From contig QCXZ01000064.1 of NCBI GenBank assembly GCA_025024175.1, positions 6,386,001 through 6,450,000 on the forward strand: a stretch of DNA of 64,000 nt, read 5' to 3'. The position numbers and the translations under genes were made by a program. Shown in pieces: positions 1 to 10,994 of the stretch; within the stretch, counting starts at the first letter, position 1; each line of letters starts with the position of its first letter. Source of the DNA: Rhyzopertha dominica. Lineage: Eukaryota > Arthropoda > Insecta > Coleoptera > Bostrichidae. The notes under the pieces were generated by a model that made no database searches, was not told where the DNA came from, and saw only the letters and a program-made list of their open reading frames with translations.

Positions 1-181
1 TGACACTTGACGTCACGAGCTGAATAACCTTGGATAGAAGCGTTTTGGCGGTGACTCCTAAGAGACTTGAAATTCTCTACCTACAAATATTTTTTTTGTT
101 TTTTTTAACATGGCGTACGATATATATGCACTTCAAGATTAATTTTACGTAATTTTCAAAAAAAGTGAAAATACCCAATTG
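1..181. repeat. Right-end segment of a THAP-type element, copy 1
   Basis: This stretch matches 35160-35340 almost base for base in the same orientation, and both copies stop matching at the same point (ACCCAATTG here, ACCCGATTG there). At the second copy the segment lies just upstream of a minus-strand THAP-like ORF, so it is probably the promoter and terminal part of that element. Here the rest of the element would lie left of the window. Both copies carry the palindromic CRE-type site TGACGTCA (8-15 here). What follows at 181 is the inside of a Tc1 transposase gene. The repeat itself is plain; its assignment to a THAP element is inference. Confidence 0.7.
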
Positions 182-1187
182 CAAGACTGTTTCACCAAGG
201 AAAAACGATTCGGGATATTGCTAAACAAATAAATGTCACAAAGTCCACGGTGTCAGATATTGTGAAAAAGTATAGAGAAACGAGTTCAGTTCAAATTTCA
301 AGACATGGTGCTGGTCGGCCACGCAAAGTCACTTCCTGAATGCAAAGATCTCTTGTTCGGATTTATAAAACTGATCGTCGAAGTACATTAAGAGAAATAA
401 CAGCAAAATGGAATGAAGAAACAATGAGAAAGGTTTCACGAGAAACGTGTCGTCGCTGGATTCATAACTCTGGTTTACATTTTTGTAAGTTACGTATGTT
501 ATGTTTAAGCAAAATTTCATATTCATTATTATCATTGCTTAAGGCAAAAGAAAAGCCGTTGCTCACGGAATAACAAAAAAAAACAGACGATTAGAGTGGG
601 CAAAGGAACGGGCAATGTTGACTTTCGAAGATTGGAAAATGATCATTTTTAGTGATGAATCAAAATTTGATGTTTGCGTGGGTGACCACCGATCACGTAT
701 TATAAGAAAAAAAAATGAAGCCTTCCACAAAGACTGCCTAAAGAGAAAAATAAAATTTCCATCAGATGTTATGGTATGGGGAAGCATGTCTGCTAATGGT
801 GTTGGAAAACTGCACTTCATAGACGGAATTGTAAACGCAGTAAATTATCAGAACATTCTTGAAACCAATTTGTTAGTGTCAATTCCAATGTTATCACCTG
901 ATGGAGACTTTACTTTTCAACAAGATGGCGCCTCCTGCCATTCAGCCAAGACCACAAGAAAGTGGCTGCAAGACAACATTTCCGTCCTTGACTGGCCCTC
1001 CAGCAGTCCTGATCTAAATGTAATCGAAACTATATGGCACAAGATGAAGCAGCAATTAAGAAATGATCTGCAGCGCAACATTACTGATTTGCGTGTAAAA
1101 TTGCAATTCTTTTACCACAGAAGATTGCGAAAAGCGTGTAAAAACTATACCTACCAGAAGGCAAAGAGGGACGCAACCAGGTATTGA
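181..1187 (+). pseudogene. Tc1-type transposase pseudogene with a spliced intron
   Basis: Tc1/mariner transposase that would cut and paste its own element. In order: helix-turn-helix DNA-binding part (181-480, with IRDIAKQINVTKSTVSDIV and the GRPRK hook), then the catalytic domain (615-1187). Catalytic acidic residues are visible as D in FSDESKF, D in QQDGASCHS and E in LNVIETIW, about 34 residues after the second D, as in the DD34E group. The reading frame changes at 484/544, where a 59-bp GTAAGT...TTAAG intron fits (separate entry). An in-frame TGA at 337-339 breaks the N-terminal part. The natural start is missing because the preceding 181 bp belong to another repeat. The 3' inverted repeat was not identified. 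It is a dead copy. Confidence 0.85.
485..543 (+). other. Predicted 59-bp intron within the Tc1 transposase
   Basis: The donor reads GTAAGT and the acceptor is CATTGCTTAAG. Removing it joins the codon T|GC (Cys) and restores a Tc1-like reading across the junction (LHFC then KRKAVAHGI), in the frame of the downstream ORF. Most Tc1 transposases lack introns. A decayed insertion that happens to carry splice signals is the alternative. Confidence 0.55.
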
Positions 1188-1240
1188 CGTGTATTGTCCA
1201 AACATTTGTGTGTCAATAAATATTGTATTGTTATCAACAT

Positions 1241-2718
1241 TAGTTTAGTTTTATAAATCAATATTACTTTATTTCAAAACAATGTCGTAAATATGATGTA
1301 AAACAATACATATTATAGTGTCCTATAAATGAAAAACATGGTATTGAATCCCTTATGGAAATTTTCAAACTTTTACGAAAAATCAGTAGATGTCCGAACA
1401 TTTTTGTGCTAGGGTTCGTAAGTATGTGCTCAAGGGCGAATACAGGATTGATTAAACTGAGGGAAGGCTTTATCACTGCAAATCCTAAAATACACATCAC
1501 GTCTTTTCGGATAGCCTTTTGCATATTCTTCAATAACTTCGACAGGTTATAGGCTACTAGACATAAAATATCTCGGCCAGTAAAACTTTTCAACCTGTAT
1601 TCCATCATTGTCTTGAATTAATTTTATAATTGTAGCGAGAATTTCTAACCAAATTATTATAAAATATTTTTGGAATAGTATGTTTAAGTACAATTGATAT
1701 TACCCAAAAAGAAGAAACAAGTTCTATTTTAAGTGGCGCCAGTATTTAATTTAGTAATGTAAGCGCTTGAAAGTATATTATTTCATAACCAGAATGAATC
1801 GAAAAGTGGCTTTTATATATAAAATGTCAGTAGAAAATTTTTTTTTCTCAGAAACGGTTAACTGTAGACAAATTTTCCAAAATGCGAACATTTTAGATAC
1901 TTGAAGCGTCTTTGCAATGAACTAATCTAGGTTATAAGAAACTGGTATTTATAACAGTTCCGGATGTTCCAAGTTTACCCCGGAAACGAAAAAACAACTT
2001 CCGGTTTGTGAAATTTGTCAAATTTTTCACGAATAGTGTATCTAAATGAATCACACTCAACTGCAAAAATTTGTTATCGCATGTTAATTGATTACAGAGT
2101 TATTAATAAAAATTTTAGTTAACTTTTTCGAATCTACACTTAAGTGTTGCCTGCGTAAATTCTGGATACCCTGTATATTTTATTTAGGATACATCAAATG
2201 AGTAATTATCAAATAAATAAAATCATGTAAGAGTTAGTATTTTGAGTGAGATTTACAAAAACCCACAATCAACAATATCGCCAGCGTTTAGAATATTTCT
2301 TTTATTCAGTTTCTTAAAACCACACCCTTAAGAATAAAAGGAGCTCATATATCTCTAGACCTGGCTTTACCTAGAATAAATTACCCGATGTCCGGGTAAA
2401 TTAATTTTGCCATAAAGCTCATGTCTGCGTTGATTTACACAGGTCCCTGCAAATTACAGTTGTCAAAAAAGGAGCAAATGGCCTTTTAAGCTTTCCATAA
2501 TTAACGAGTCAGAGTCAAGTCTTTAAAATGTCCTCGTATCCAAGATGAGAACATTCTCACGGTAGCTTCAATAAAACAGTAAAGAATTAAATAGATAACT
2601 ACGAAACCAGCTTACTGCTTTGAATGTGTTTTTATAAGATAGTTCAGGCAATCGTATCGACAAGCGGTCATTATACAAAGAGTATCAAAACTGTCCCAGT
2701 CAACACAGTTATTACATA
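1241..2718. other. No gene seen; solitary TIR-like end
   Basis: No coding similarity was recognised. A sequence ending ATACCCTG followed by TA at 2174-2175 looks like the right end of a TA-target Tc1/mariner-type non-autonomous element. No matching left end was found, so it is either truncated or chance. A minus-strand open stretch (1264-1608) shows no domain. Confidence 0.4.
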
Positions 2719-5016
2719 CAGGGTGATTTTTTGAAAACTTCACACCTTAAATAACTTTAAATATAGCAAAAATTTAAAAATTCGCAAACACAGGTAAACT
2801 TTTGTTTGCAGAGGGACAACTTTTGAGATAAGTTTTTAATGGATAGCGCTTACTCTCTGAGCAGGGTAGACACCCCTTTAAAAATTTTAAATGGAATTAT
2901 CCATCTTGTGATACATCATCTGAAAGCTTATTTCACAAAGAGTCTGGCCATGTAATTAGTTTTACCACATTTAACTTATTGGCGGGGTAATAGATTAATA
3001 GTGCCTACGAAACAGGTTGCTTATTAAATTGAATATTTTGGGCTCTTTTCAACAAAATGTATTTTATTTTAGAGCATAAATAAAATTTGTCCTTACGAGA
3101 ACCCAAAATTTAAACAAACAACTTGTAAAAAATATGACACTTAAAAAAAAACTCCCAGAATACTGAAAATTTTCTTTTAACATTATTATTAACATTAAAG
3201 TATTTATCATGTAATTTTTTAGAAAGTCCATGTCCACGAAAAAGAAAAATTATTTATTTGTAACTCCAAAAACAGTGTGAACAAAACCATAGAAATTCAA
3301 ACCTTACAATAGATTTTCAAAATGTGCACCACCTCTTTCCATACAATAATACAGACGGTTTTCGAACTCCTGCTGCACTTTTCGGAAAGTTTCAGGTGGA
3401 ATCCTCCTGCACTCGTTAACAATTCTTTCTCGCAGATCGTCCAGGCTAGTAGGTTGTGTTTTGTAAACCACAGATTTTAAATGACCCCATAGAAAGAAAT
3501 CTAAAGCAGTCAAATCGGGTGATCGTGGCGGCCATTCAATTGTTCCACGCCTACCAATTCAGTGAAGAGGAAATCTATGATTTACCCAAGTTCGCACATT
3601 AATAGCGTAATGCGGTGGGGCTCCATCATGTTGGTAAAACAATTCGTATTCATCTAACATTGGATTTCCTTCAGGGTCACGTTGGTTTTCTAATTGCTCT
3701 GTGATTAAAGGATCAATAGCGTTATCAAGTAATTCTAAATACATTCCCCCATTTAGCATCCCATCAATGAAAATTGGACCTACAATTGCGTTGCCAAGTA
3801 TTCCAGCCCAGACGTTCAGCTTCTGAGGAACTTGTGTATGACCTTCTCGAAAAATATAAGGATTTTCGTCACTCCAGTACCTGATGTTATGTTTATTTAC
3901 AGAGCCGTTCAAAAAAAAATTGCATTCATCACTGAAGCAGATATTTTTTATTAGATTTGGATTTACTATAATCTTTTCTGTCATAATTTCGCAAAATTGC
4001 AGTCTTCTATCGAAGTCATCTTCGCCGAGTTCCTGGAGAGTTTTCATCTTATAGGGATGGAATTTGTGCAGTTTTGTAGCTTTCCTTACAGATGAATAAG
4101 AAAGTCCAGTGGCTGTAGAAATGTTACGCAAAGAGCTAGTTGGATCCATTGCAAAATGACCAAGTACTTCAAGTTGGGCCATTTCATCAACGACTCTATT
4201 TCCTGCCCTTTTTTGTTTACTACAGGTCCAGTGTCTTGAAATTTCTGCACGAGATCGAGAATGTACCTAACGTCAACATTTTTATCGGGGTGCCGTTCGT
4301 TAAACACCCTTGCTGACGTACGAGCACAGCTATGCTCAGCACCGTAAATAAAAATTATTTCTACCCTTTCGGCAGTTGAATAAACCATTATCACTTGGAC
4401 TCTCACTTTAAAATTTCACGCGATTTATAAAAAGGAATGTGAACAAAAAGATGGTCGTGCCAAAGAAGTAGCCAAAAAGTTGAAACAAAAAATTGGAAAC
4501 ACAAAGTAGATAATTATTTAGCCAATTCAGTATAAACTGTCGAGTTGCAATATCAAGTAATGTCGAAAGAAAATTTTAAGTATTTTTGGCATTTTGCTTA
4601 GGTGTAACAATTATTTTTTAACAAGTTTTTTTAGGCTTAAGTAAGGACAATTTTTATTGTAACCTGAAGACAATAAATTTTGTTAAAAAAAGTCCAAAAT
4701 ATTCCATTTTATAAGCCACTTGCTACAATGCACTTTTTGACCCACTACCCCATCAATGGGTAAAAAATAGTAAAACTAATTACATGGCAAGACTCCTTGT
4801 GTAATAAGCTTTTAAATGATGTATCGTGAGATGGGTAGTTTCATTTAAAATTTTTGAAGGGATATCTACCCCGCTAAGAGGGTAAGCGCTATCCATTAAA
4901 AACTTATCTCAAAAGTTGTCCCCCTGCAAACAAAAGTTTACCTGTTTTTGCAAAATTTTAAATTTTTCCTCTATTTAAAGTTATTTAAGGTGTGAAGTTT
5001 TCAAAAAATCACCCTG
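2719..5016 (-). mobile_element. Complete DD41D Tc1/mariner-type element with ~280-bp TIRs
   Basis: Both ends are intact: CAGGGTGATTTTTTGAAAAC on the left and its reverse complement on the right, each next to TA (2717-2718 and 5017-5018), the target duplication of this superfamily. The inverted repeats continue with moderate divergence for roughly 280 bp (to about 2990 and from about 4735). They include the shared stretch around 2830-2850 and 4890-4910. A single minus-strand transposase pseudogene fills the middle. Divergence between arms suggests an old insertion. Confidence 0.9.
3304..4406 (-). pseudogene. DD41D transposase pseudogene
   Basis: Transposase of the element at 2719-5016. The N-terminal part (4406 to about 4205) has the helix-turn-helix seen in DUF4817-type proteins (TAERVEIIFIYGAEHSCART). 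A frameshift near 4205 leads to a second HTH (ISTATGLSYSSVRK) and the catalytic domain. Catalytic D residues are in FSDECNFF, YQHDGAPPHY and LTALDFFLWG, with 41 residues between the last two. An in-frame TGA at 3559-3561 sits where relatives have Trp in the WIGR motif. The C-terminus ends normally (GGAHFENLL). About 350 codons, close to the family length. The two lesions make it inactive. Confidence 0.88.
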
Positions 5017-5170
5017 TATAGTTTATGTCATTAGTATATAATACCACTTACTTAAACCATGTTTGATATTTAACATGTAAGGTTACATAAACAGCGCATG
5101 TAATTTTTATATGTTGCAGCAATGTAGCTGCTCTGTTTATGGTACAGATGTGATCCCAATAAGCTATATA

Positions 5171-5952
5171 CAGGGTCGCTACAAAGTATGGAACTAGCAG
5201 GATATTTCAGGTTCTGTTCGACCGATTTTTCTAAAATTGTGCATGGGCCTATGGGTAATTAAAATGCATTTTCTGGAATTTTTTCAACTTCTGCTAATAG
5301 GGTGAGTGAGAGCACGCTGTTGTACGGAACACTTGGGATTCTCTTGCACATCTAAAAAGACATTCAAGTTACTTTCCTCAGTCGTAGCAACCTTTGTACA
5401 TCCTGGTTTTTGACGATTTTTAACACAGCCGGTTGCGTCAAAACGTTGCAATGTTTTAATACTGTTGATCTGGCAACTGGTTCACGAACTTCATGAATTG
5501 CATTGTAGAATGCAACTACTTCCGAATAACTTCGCCTTCTATCTCCATAATCAATCATAATCAAAATTTCGATGCGATCATGTTCAGTTAACTGAGGCAT
5601 TGCGATTGCAAATAACAAAGTGAATGAAAATGAACACCAGTGACCAGGAAAATGGAGACACCTGGAGTTTTTGTTCTTACTTAGCGATAACGAATATGAT
5701 TTTTATGCCGAAGTTTTTTGCAAGACCAAGTTTGTTATCACATGTGTACACACTTTTCTCAACTCAGGAAGCAATAAATTGTACAAGTGTGATACATTTT
5801 TGCAATCAGGAAAAAATTTCCTTTTCAGTGATGTGCCTTTTGACCCCCCTTCCCATTACAAAAATTACTCGTAAACCCAAGCACAATTTCAGAAAAATCG
5901 GTCGAACAGAGCCTGAAATATCCTGCTGTTTCCATACTTTGTAGCGACTCTG
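5171..5952 (-). mobile_element. Non-autonomous TA-target element, 782 bp
   Basis: Ends CAGGGTCGCTACAAAG and CTTTGTAGCGACTCTG form an inverted repeat of at least 70 bp, each beside TA (5169-5170, 5953-5954). The inside keeps only the N-terminal helix-turn-helix piece of a transposase, so this looks like an internal deletion derivative of a DD41D element distinct from that at 2719-5016. Confidence 0.85.
5364..5618 (-). pseudogene. Transposase N-terminal fragment (HTH)
   Basis: Open for 84 residues and starting MLFAIAMPQLTEHDRIEIL; the likely true start is the inner Met of MPQLTEHD. The segment resembles the helix-turn-helix head of mariner-like transposases with a DUF4817-type domain (YSEVVAFYNAIHEV, PVARSTVLK). 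No catalytic D residues remain before the right inverted repeat. It could still bind the element ends if expressed, but that is inference. Confidence 0.65.
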
Positions 5953-7055
5953 TAAATAACATTGGGTAACACCATATAGAACTTTTGCACTGCCTGCAAG
6001 GCTAAATATGATTTTTGAAAGGGAACACTAACATACCCACAGCAGCATTAGGAGTAAGTTAAGTAGTTTTAAAGGTGAACTCACCGTTGCCGTTGGTCGA
6101 AGCGATCGTCAGAACAAATCAAATTCAAACAATCAGCTTGTCTCCAAGTTGCCTAATTAATTAGGGATGTTTAACAATAGGTGAATATTTGAAACCATTC
6201 AACTTATACAGTAAATAAGTTAGTATTCAATTTTGTCTACCAATAAACTTTTCTAGCCAACTAGTCAATATTTTCCCGCTGCTCTAAATCTTCTTTGTTT
6301 TGTTTGCTTATGTAATCGATGTCGCCTTGTATTATTAAATTAAAATGAAAGTATTTTGCCCAGTACGAACACGTGCGATACTCAGAGACGTACAGACGGT
6401 GCAAGAAGGTACAATTTTATTTAATTAGACTGTCGATACACTAAATGGATTACCCAGTGTTACCAGCTTGTAAGGTTTCGACAATGATTTGCCTGGTATT
6501 TGTTATTGAAGGACTCCAGACAGTGTCTCGAGGAATACTGTGCGCTTTGGTGGTATTTTTTAAATTAATTAAGTGGAACGTGTTTTTTGAAGGAACGTGT
6601 TAACGGATATTTGCGAGGTATACAGTTTTGCTTGTGCTAATTCCGTAAACTTAGCTTGACAAACTTAGATTATAGTATGCGTCGTATTCCTAATAATGAA
6701 GTGCAGTGAAGCTGTTTTTGCTGTCTGCTCGCTATACCTGTACATGGTGTCCAATGAACACGTTTAGTAAGAAGTATCTGGGAAAATAAAAATTGGAAAT
6801 AGTGATGCCCACGAGACGAGACGAGACGAGACTTGTCTTACCTCGTAAAGAAATTGAAAAGTCTCGTTTCGAGTCTCGTCTCGTAACTAAGTCTCTTCTC
6901 GTTTCATGTGTCGTTCGAGAGCCTTGCGAAAGCTCGCAAAATTTTCATAATGTATGTAACAATTCCAGATTTTATTGCTACAAACAAAAACAATTCATTA
7001 TTGTTATTTTAATATATTAGGTTTCGGTCTTTTAAATAAAACTCCTTTTATCTCA
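5953..7055. other. No gene seen
   Basis: No recognisable coding similarity. The only structured part is the GAGAC-type repeat at about 6808-6900. Confidence 0.4.
6808..6905. repeat. ACGAG pentamer array in both orientations
   Basis: A short run of ACGAG units at 6812-6832 is followed about 40 bp later by the complementary units (GTCTCGTTTCGAGTCTCGTC). The two arms can pair as an imperfect hairpin. Confidence 0.7.
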
Positions 7056-7096
7056 TGCCAAGCTTTCGGAGATCGTTTGTCTCCTTCTTCTGGGCC
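7056..7096 (-). other. Hammerhead-like motif beside a PLE remnant
   Basis: On the minus strand: GCC, then CAGAAGA, a stem GGAGA/TCTCC, then GAAAG and CTTGGC. This follows the hammerhead order of stem I, CUGANGA-like core, stem II and GAA core, with a 3-bp stem I (GCC/GGC). The first core base is changed and stem III is nearly absent. Probably a decayed ribozyme of a PLE terminal repeat; activity is not claimed. Confidence 0.45.
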
Positions 7097-7359
7097 TGTA
7101 ATATTTTATTAAATAACTACAAATAGATAACAACAAACCACATGAAAATACTTACAATAGAAACGGAATTAGTCTAAGTTGAACAGCAGTTTTAACTTCA
7201 TATAAATAACTCTAAACTTATAGGTTATTTTAAATTTTGCTAACTATTAATAATCACAAACAATCTTGACAAATATTAATATATCTTTCAAAATTAAAAA
7301 ACTGACAACCAATAATATGAAATCTAGATAGGACGAGAAATTTGGAGAGTGCATGTAGG

Positions 7360-7745
7360 AAATTATGATGACGAAAATGGTTTAAAATGGAGAAGATAGG
7401 TGTAAATTTTAGAAAGATTATGAATATCGCTTCTTTTATTAATACTATGAATTTGTCTATTGATATGGGCCATTTCTAAAAAAAGACGTTTCTTTAAATT
7501 TATTTCTTTCTCCAAAACTATTAGATCATTAAAATTAAATTTATGGTCAAGTTCATAACAATAGTTAAATATTACAGAGAATGTTTTATTATTTTTTATA
7601 TCTCTTTTGTGTTCTCTAACCCTGTCAATTAAGTGTCTCGCAGTTTGACCTATATATACTGATTCGCAGTTACTACAATTTAATAAATATACTACATTTG
7701 TTAAATTTTCAATAGGAGTTTTACATTTTAATTTTGAAAAAACCT
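7360..7745 (-). pseudogene. Penelope-like element GIY-YIG endonuclease fragment
   Basis: The minus strand reads VYLLNCSNCESVYIGQTARH, then LIDRVREHKRD and LEKEINLKKRLFLEMAHI. This is the PLE C-terminal endonuclease: a Cys-pair linker, the YIG half of the GIY-YIG motif, the helix with the conserved Arg, and the terminal KRLFLEM block. The reverse transcriptase part is missing, so this is a 5'-truncated copy, common for PLEs. It ends at a stop near 7365. A hammerhead-like motif lies about 270 bp beyond its end. Confidence 0.8.
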
Positions 7746-7880
7746 AATATATTAAAATAACATCAAAGATCAACGGTCAATAACGGTACAATTCTTAATA
7801 ATAAGAATGGGGTTTTTTGAAGACAATTCATTATTATTTAGCTGCCAAGAAAAACAAATAATATTTAACATTTATCGTAC

Positions 7881-8021
<141 letters not shown>

Positions 8022-8224
8022 GTTTATTAATTCCAATCGCATGTTGTATATACATATGGAATAAGTCAAGATTACCTATAAAATAAAATAAATATAAATA
8101 TTATAAGAGAACATATAACAACTGCAACAAGGACACACACACATTATTCAACAAATTGTTCGACAGTATACTTAAATTTATTGAGCACTGTAATATTTTT
8201 CATATGGTCCGGAAAATTATTATA

Positions 8225-8990
8225 CAGGGTGTTGCAAATTAGTAGGTCATCCCTTTAAGCCTAGATTTTTAAGGCCAAAATATGACGATTTTGTTATTGG
8301 TAAATTTCTGAAAAACGCTTCATTTTAAAAATACAGGGTGTCAAAGTTGATATTTAAAAAACCTTTTTTTACGATACAATCCACAGTTTTAAAGGTATCG
8401 AGTTGAAATTTGGTACTAGTTTGTAGTATTTACGTCTAAGTGTATCCCTAAATTATTGTTAACGTTACTATAAAAACAAATAAATATTGGGGGGTTTGTA
8501 ACTTTCTAACCCCCCCCCCCCCAACTTTTTTTGATGTACGCCCATGAGACCAGCGGATTTTTTTCTAGTATAAAACTCCATTGTCAGTGCTTTTGATCTC
8601 TTGTAATTTTTAGACAAAATGCTTAGATTCAGAGATAAACGCCGTTTTGTAAAACTTTCCACCTTGCCTATTAGTAATAAATGTCTTTCCAAGCCTACTC
8701 AAAAATCTTGTTAACTATTGGTTTGAGCATGAAAGACACATATACGACAAGAATGTTAAAAAAACACATAATTTGAGCACCAATATGACAATAATTTGGC
8801 TTTACATGCTACAGTGAAAAAAAACTGACAATGAAGTTTTATATTAGAAAAAAAATCCGCTGGACCTCATGGGCGTACGTGAAAAAAAGTTGGGGGGGTT
8901 AGAAAGTTATAAACCCCCTCGATATTCATTTGTTTTTATAGTAATGTTAACAATAATTTAGGGGTACACTTATAGAGCCGTTTGCCACTA
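8225..8990. mobile_element. TA-target foldback element, right end missing
   Basis: The left end reads TA then CAGGGTGTTGCAAATTAG. A second copy of the end motif, CAGGGTGTCAAAG, starts at 8334, 109 bp inside. Arms at about 8425-8590 and 8815-8980 are inverted repeats (for example GGGGGTTTGTAACTTTCTAA against its complement) around a spacer with no ORF. The outer right end is not present after 8985. Confidence 0.75.
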
Positions 8991-9394
8991 TACTTATTTA
9001 AGTACTGAAACAAGTTCTTAAAATTATCATATTGAAATATAGATGCGCGCGCCGTTCCAATACAAGAAATAAGCGTAGGGTTTTGTTCTCAATTTGTAAT
9101 TACAAATTCTTTTCAGTAAGTATTTCAATACGTATGCGTGCGCCCTTTTGTAGTTCTAACCGTAATCTATTAAATTCCGTCTTTATACAATAGCAAATGC
9201 AACGTAAGGTCTATTCTACTGCTAGAGAAAAGTAGACCTTAGATGTAACCCACTCATAAACAATTATTTTTACCATTGTTTGTGTTTGTGGTCACCCTGA
9301 ATTACCACAATTTGTATTTAAAAGTAAAAAAATGCCTGTTGACTGAAAAAATTATTAAATGCATCAGCGTTGATACTAGCAATATGATATTGCA

Positions 9395-9575
9395 AGGAGA
9401 ATGAATGTTCATGGCTTCTTAAATGTGCTGAAAGAAAAGCTGCTAATAGAAGATCCAGCAGCATATAAAATTTTCTACAAATGAGCAACGCTTCATTTGA
9501 AAAATTGTTCGAACTTGTCCATAACAAAATAGGGAAACGAGGTACACAATTCCGTGAAAGCATTCCTTCCGTTTC
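9395..9575 (+). pseudogene. PIF/Harbinger transposase fragment
   Basis: Two adjoining frames give LKEKLLIEDPAAYK and then MSNASFEKLFELVHNKIGKR followed by GTQFRESIPS. This resembles the segment of Harbinger (HARBI1-type) nucleases just before the catalytic domain (ED...Y..F.RM....FE.L..L....I....T..R..I). One frameshift lies near 9478. No catalytic motif follows; after 9590 the similarity stops. Confidence 0.55.
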
Positions 9576-9871
9576 ATTTACAAAAGCATGGCAACACGTC
9601 ACGTTCCTGTGGTTGTCAAAAGTGTACTCACACCAATATACATATTTTAAGAGGCCTAAAACCGCATTTCATGTCGAGACAATTTAAATTAACACAAAAC
9701 CCTAACCTCTGTGGGGATTGCAAAACATGTCGCTTTCGGCATCGCTTATTAGATAATAATACATATATTAATAACAATAAACATTTTGAGGAAATAAACA
9801 TGTTTTTAATAAATTTGTTATGCCACAGAATTTCTGACTTTTGTCCCCATTATAGACAAAGTATTGAGTGA
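9554..9871 (+). other. Unrecognised Cys-rich open stretch
   Basis: 105 codons open, with Cys pairs (SCGCQKC, CGDCKTC) and a basic composition. I do not recognise it. It overlaps the end of the Harbinger-like fragment in another frame and is probably transposon debris rather than a gene. Confidence 0.25.
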
Positions 9872-10447
9872 AAAGGAGAAAAAGAGGGAGAGAGAGAAAG
9901 TTTTAATACGATGTGTAATCGTTCAAAAGAAATGGAATTATTTCATTGTAATTGCTGCTATTTAATAAATATTAAACACAGGCATCCATGATTTAAAAAA
10001 AACGTGACGTTATCGCAAAAACTAAATTCATATTCGGAATCAGTAGCCCAAAATCCATATGTTTGAGGTAAAATTATGTAAAACACTTTTTCATCGCTAA
10101 CCTGTGTTATTATTGAACTTGGCGACGGTGATGAAACAGACAATGAAGTAACTTTTTTTAAGTTACTAAAATCTAATTGGAAAAAATGTAAAAATAATAT
10201 TTTCATATACATATTATATTATATTTTCAATGTAACGGTTGAAAGATCTCAGGTACGGTCCTGTACTGTAACTGCCTGGCAGGCAAATAGTTTTACAGCG
10301 GTCTGTGATTGAGTGTCGTAAAAATTCAGGAAAGTTAAATAGACCAATAAGTTGTATTCGCAAAACATTTCTGGTCCCATAATAAACAATTTTTACCTTG
10401 GGTAATTTCTCGCGTTCTTTTCTGATGCGATGCGTGTTCTGTTGTAG
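9872..10447. other. No gene seen; probable intron upstream of PDZ exon
   Basis: AT-rich sequence ending in the pyrimidine tract and acceptor TTCTGTTGTAG at 10437-10447, used by the first PDZ exon. Confidence 0.5.
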
Positions 10448-10613
10448 TGAGGGCCTTTCGATGACCATAATCAGGCCAATAGAGGACATCATAGTTGGAG
10501 TGAAGGGAAGCAACGACGACAAAATGCTGCTGAAGCACTGGGGCTCCACACACATCGTCCAGGTATACAGGGAACCGGATACCGGCCTGGGCATCAGCAT
10601 AGTCGGCGGAAAG
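10448..10613 (+). CDS. Patj: Patj/MUPP1-like multi-PDZ protein, exon a (start of a PDZ domain)
   Basis: Internal exon of a multi-PDZ scaffold. The acceptor is TTCTGTTGTAG at its 5' edge, and the donor GTACAC follows the last codon. Its first base completes a codon from an upstream exon, and it ends in phase 0. It encodes a short linker (PIEDIIVGVKGSNDDKMLLK), then HIVQVYREPDTGLGISIVGG: PDZ strand A, the GLGI carboxylate-binding loop and strand B. Proteins of this family join the Crumbs-Stardust complex at apical junctions of epithelia. The words WGSTHIVQVYREP and GLGISIVGGK match the Patj/MUPP1 group well; another multi-PDZ protein is possible. No earlier exon was found in the window. Confidence 0.85.
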
Positions 10614-10994
10614 GTACACAATCAATTCATTACGCAAATTGCCGTTTTGAACGGATCAATTAGTCTCTTTCATCAGAAATGGCGCACCCAATACCGCTCG
10701 TTTTTGCGCGTACGAAATGAAGCTTACTTTTGTCAGTTGAGTTTCAAAATTATTTGAAGGTACCAGACATTATAACTTTCATTTTTGTTAGTGTATCGGC
10801 AAGATGTTAAATTAGTTCAAAGGAAAATACAAAATCAATTGACAAGTTCATTTATAAACAAATTCGCAACGAAATATAAAATACTTGTGCACGTATTTTA
10901 TTATTTCTATAGCAGATGTTTAAGTGTCCTTTTATCCATTCAAATCAAAAGTAAAAGAACATTTTAGAAACAATTTACATAGCAAAATAATATA

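Noticed and set aside
1264..1608. 114-codon minus-strand open frame next to the Tc1 pseudogene
   Set aside because: No recognisable motif and composition like the surrounding AT-rich DNA.
8468..8692. Open frame across a C14 run
   Set aside because: It lies within the inverted arm of a foldback element and reads through a homopolymer; not a gene.
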